A stretch of 6,139 nt of DNA from Bacteroidota bacterium. GTDB lineage: Bacteria; Bacteroidota; Ignavibacteria; SZUA-365; JAADGX01. The position numbers and the translations under genes were made by a program. Position 1 is the stretch's first letter, and the number at the start of each line of letters is the position of its first letter. The stretch is taken from NCBI GenBank assembly GCA_024276335.1, contig JAJRXL010000273.1, positions 1 through 6,139 of the forward strand. Direction: 5' to 3'. Below are positions 5,504-6,139 of this stretch, piece by piece. The notes beneath the pieces are model-generated. The model worked only from the letters and a program-made list of their open reading frames with translations, was not told the origin of the DNA and made no database searches.

Positions 5504-6139
5504 GGTCTGTACATGTAACTCTCTTCGTCCTGCTGGTGATTGCGTCTTCGTGCGAAACGGATGTCGAATTCGTCATGCCCGAGTTTACCGACGGCAGCAG
5601 CCTGGAAGGCGCTTCTCCGATCCCGGATTCCATCACGGCAAGACTGGAAGGGGTCTATACCGTAACACGGGGCATTGACCAGTTCGGACGGCAGGTCATC
5701 TTGAAGTGGAATCGGGGCAAACTATCCGTCTTCGGCACCAAGAGGGGCGTGTACCTTATCCTGAACGGCGGTATAAAAGATTCTGCTCTTCTTTTCGAGG
5801 GAAAATGGCGCTACGCAATAGATACCGAGGCCGGCTTGGCGCGTCTTGCAATCGATGGACAGAACGGCACCCGTAACATTATCAGGAACCACCTTTCCGA
5901 GGGAGCTTTCAGTTTGAATGGAAGCTTCGGCAATGGAAATAATTGGGCGGGCCCTCCGGCTACGTTTACTTTCAAACGGCCTTTCAGCGCGAAGGTACGC
6001 AACAACAAGTTCTACATTATCGCCCATCGTGCAGGCGGCAGGAATTCCGACCATGTCGGCGCCGCGGAAAACAGCATCGAGATCGTGCCTTACGCGGAGT
6101 ACTTCGGTGCGAACGGGATCGAGATCGACGTGAAGCTCA
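5500..6139 (+). CDS. Lipoprotein with C-terminal glycerophosphodiester phosphodiesterase (GDPD) domain, cut by window end
   Basis: The open frame has 213 codons up to the window edge and overlaps the upstream stop by ATGA. Seen: a short signal sequence (MRSVHVTLFVLLVIASSC) with lipobox ASSC and lipidated Cys18. Next is a linker, then a beta-rich region of about residues 46-160 that I cannot assign (LEGVYTVTRGIDQFGRQ at its start). From residue 172 the GDPD fold begins: IIAHRAGG (173-180) with catalytic His176-Arg177, AAENS (188-192) with Glu190-Asn191, and GIEIDVKL (206-213) with metal ligands Glu208 and Asp210. GDPDs hydrolyse glycerophosphodiesters to glycerol 3-phosphate and an alcohol. 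The remaining roughly 200 residues, including the second catalytic His, lie beyond the window. Lipid anchoring places it in the envelope, probably the periplasm. No separate promoter or good ribosome site is seen, so it depends on the upstream gene. The GDPD call is firm; the N-terminal domain is unknown. Confidence 0.87.
   Translation, partial: MRSVHVTLFVLLVIASSCETDVEFVMPEFTDGSSLEGASPIPDSITARLEGVYTVTRGIDQFGRQVILKWNRGKLSVFGTKRGVYLILNGGIKDSALLFEGKWRYAIDTEAGLARLAIDGQNGTRNIIRNHLSEGAFSLNGSFGNGNNWAGPPATFTFKRPFSAKVRNNKFYIIAHRAGGRNSDHVGAAENSIEIVPYAEYFGANGIEIDVKL

Noticed and set aside
1224..5580. Further TTCGTCATG half-sites (near 1229 and 5568)
   Set aside because: Both are inside coding sequence, lack the second arm, and simply encode Phe-Val-Met.

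Overview
The window is a moderately GC-rich stretch of bacterial chromosome or plasmid. The organism is probably a diderm (Gram-negative type): one gene encodes an exported protein that looks like an outer-membrane beta-barrel, and the next encodes a lipoprotein. The gene types (ACR3, a P1B-4-like ATPase, DUF302, SHOCT, MobA) are spread over Desulfobacterota, Spirochaetota and other environmental phyla. No rRNA, tRNA, mobile element or CRISPR array is visible, so the lineage cannot be fixed from the sequence.

Region 1 (1-2869) is a metal/metalloid-resistance island. On the minus strand, arsR (329-673) is followed by the 5' part of an ACR3-type arsenite efflux permease (1-278, cut by the window edge). 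A P1B-type metal-exporting ATPase (749-2869) diverges from arsR on the plus strand. Two near-identical inverted repeats sharing CACATGACGAA lie exactly where a repressor should sit: one in the arsR/ATPase divergent promoter region (690-707) and one between arsR and acr3 (294-311). The simplest reading is that one ArsR repressor with a CVC metalloid-sensing motif controls itself, the ACR3 pump and the ATPase. The ATPase has non-standard metal-site motifs (APC instead of CPC/SPC in the membrane, HELSE near the C-terminus, DCENE instead of CxxC at the N-terminus).

Region 2 (2973-3566, minus) is a MobA-type molybdenum-cofactor guanylyltransferase. It converges on the ATPase gene and has no obvious operon partner here.

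Region 3 (3567-4621) begins with an intergenic stretch holding one doubtful 43-codon ORF and a hairpin. Next is a two-gene operon: a DUF302 protein (3839-4225) and a small membrane-anchored SHOCT protein (4241-4465), each with a good Shine-Dalgarno sequence. About 90 bases downstream is a long three-tier stem followed by a T-run (4558-4621), probably the operon's terminator or a structured 3' RNA.

Region 4 (4754-6139) is a second two-gene unit: an exported, probably beta-barrel protein of unknown family, overlapped by ATGA with a lipoprotein. That lipoprotein carries a novel-looking N-terminal domain followed by the start of a glycerophosphodiester phosphodiesterase (GDPD) domain, which runs off the window end. 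The overlap suggests the two are made together and work together in the envelope, possibly on phospholipid-derived glycerophosphodiesters.
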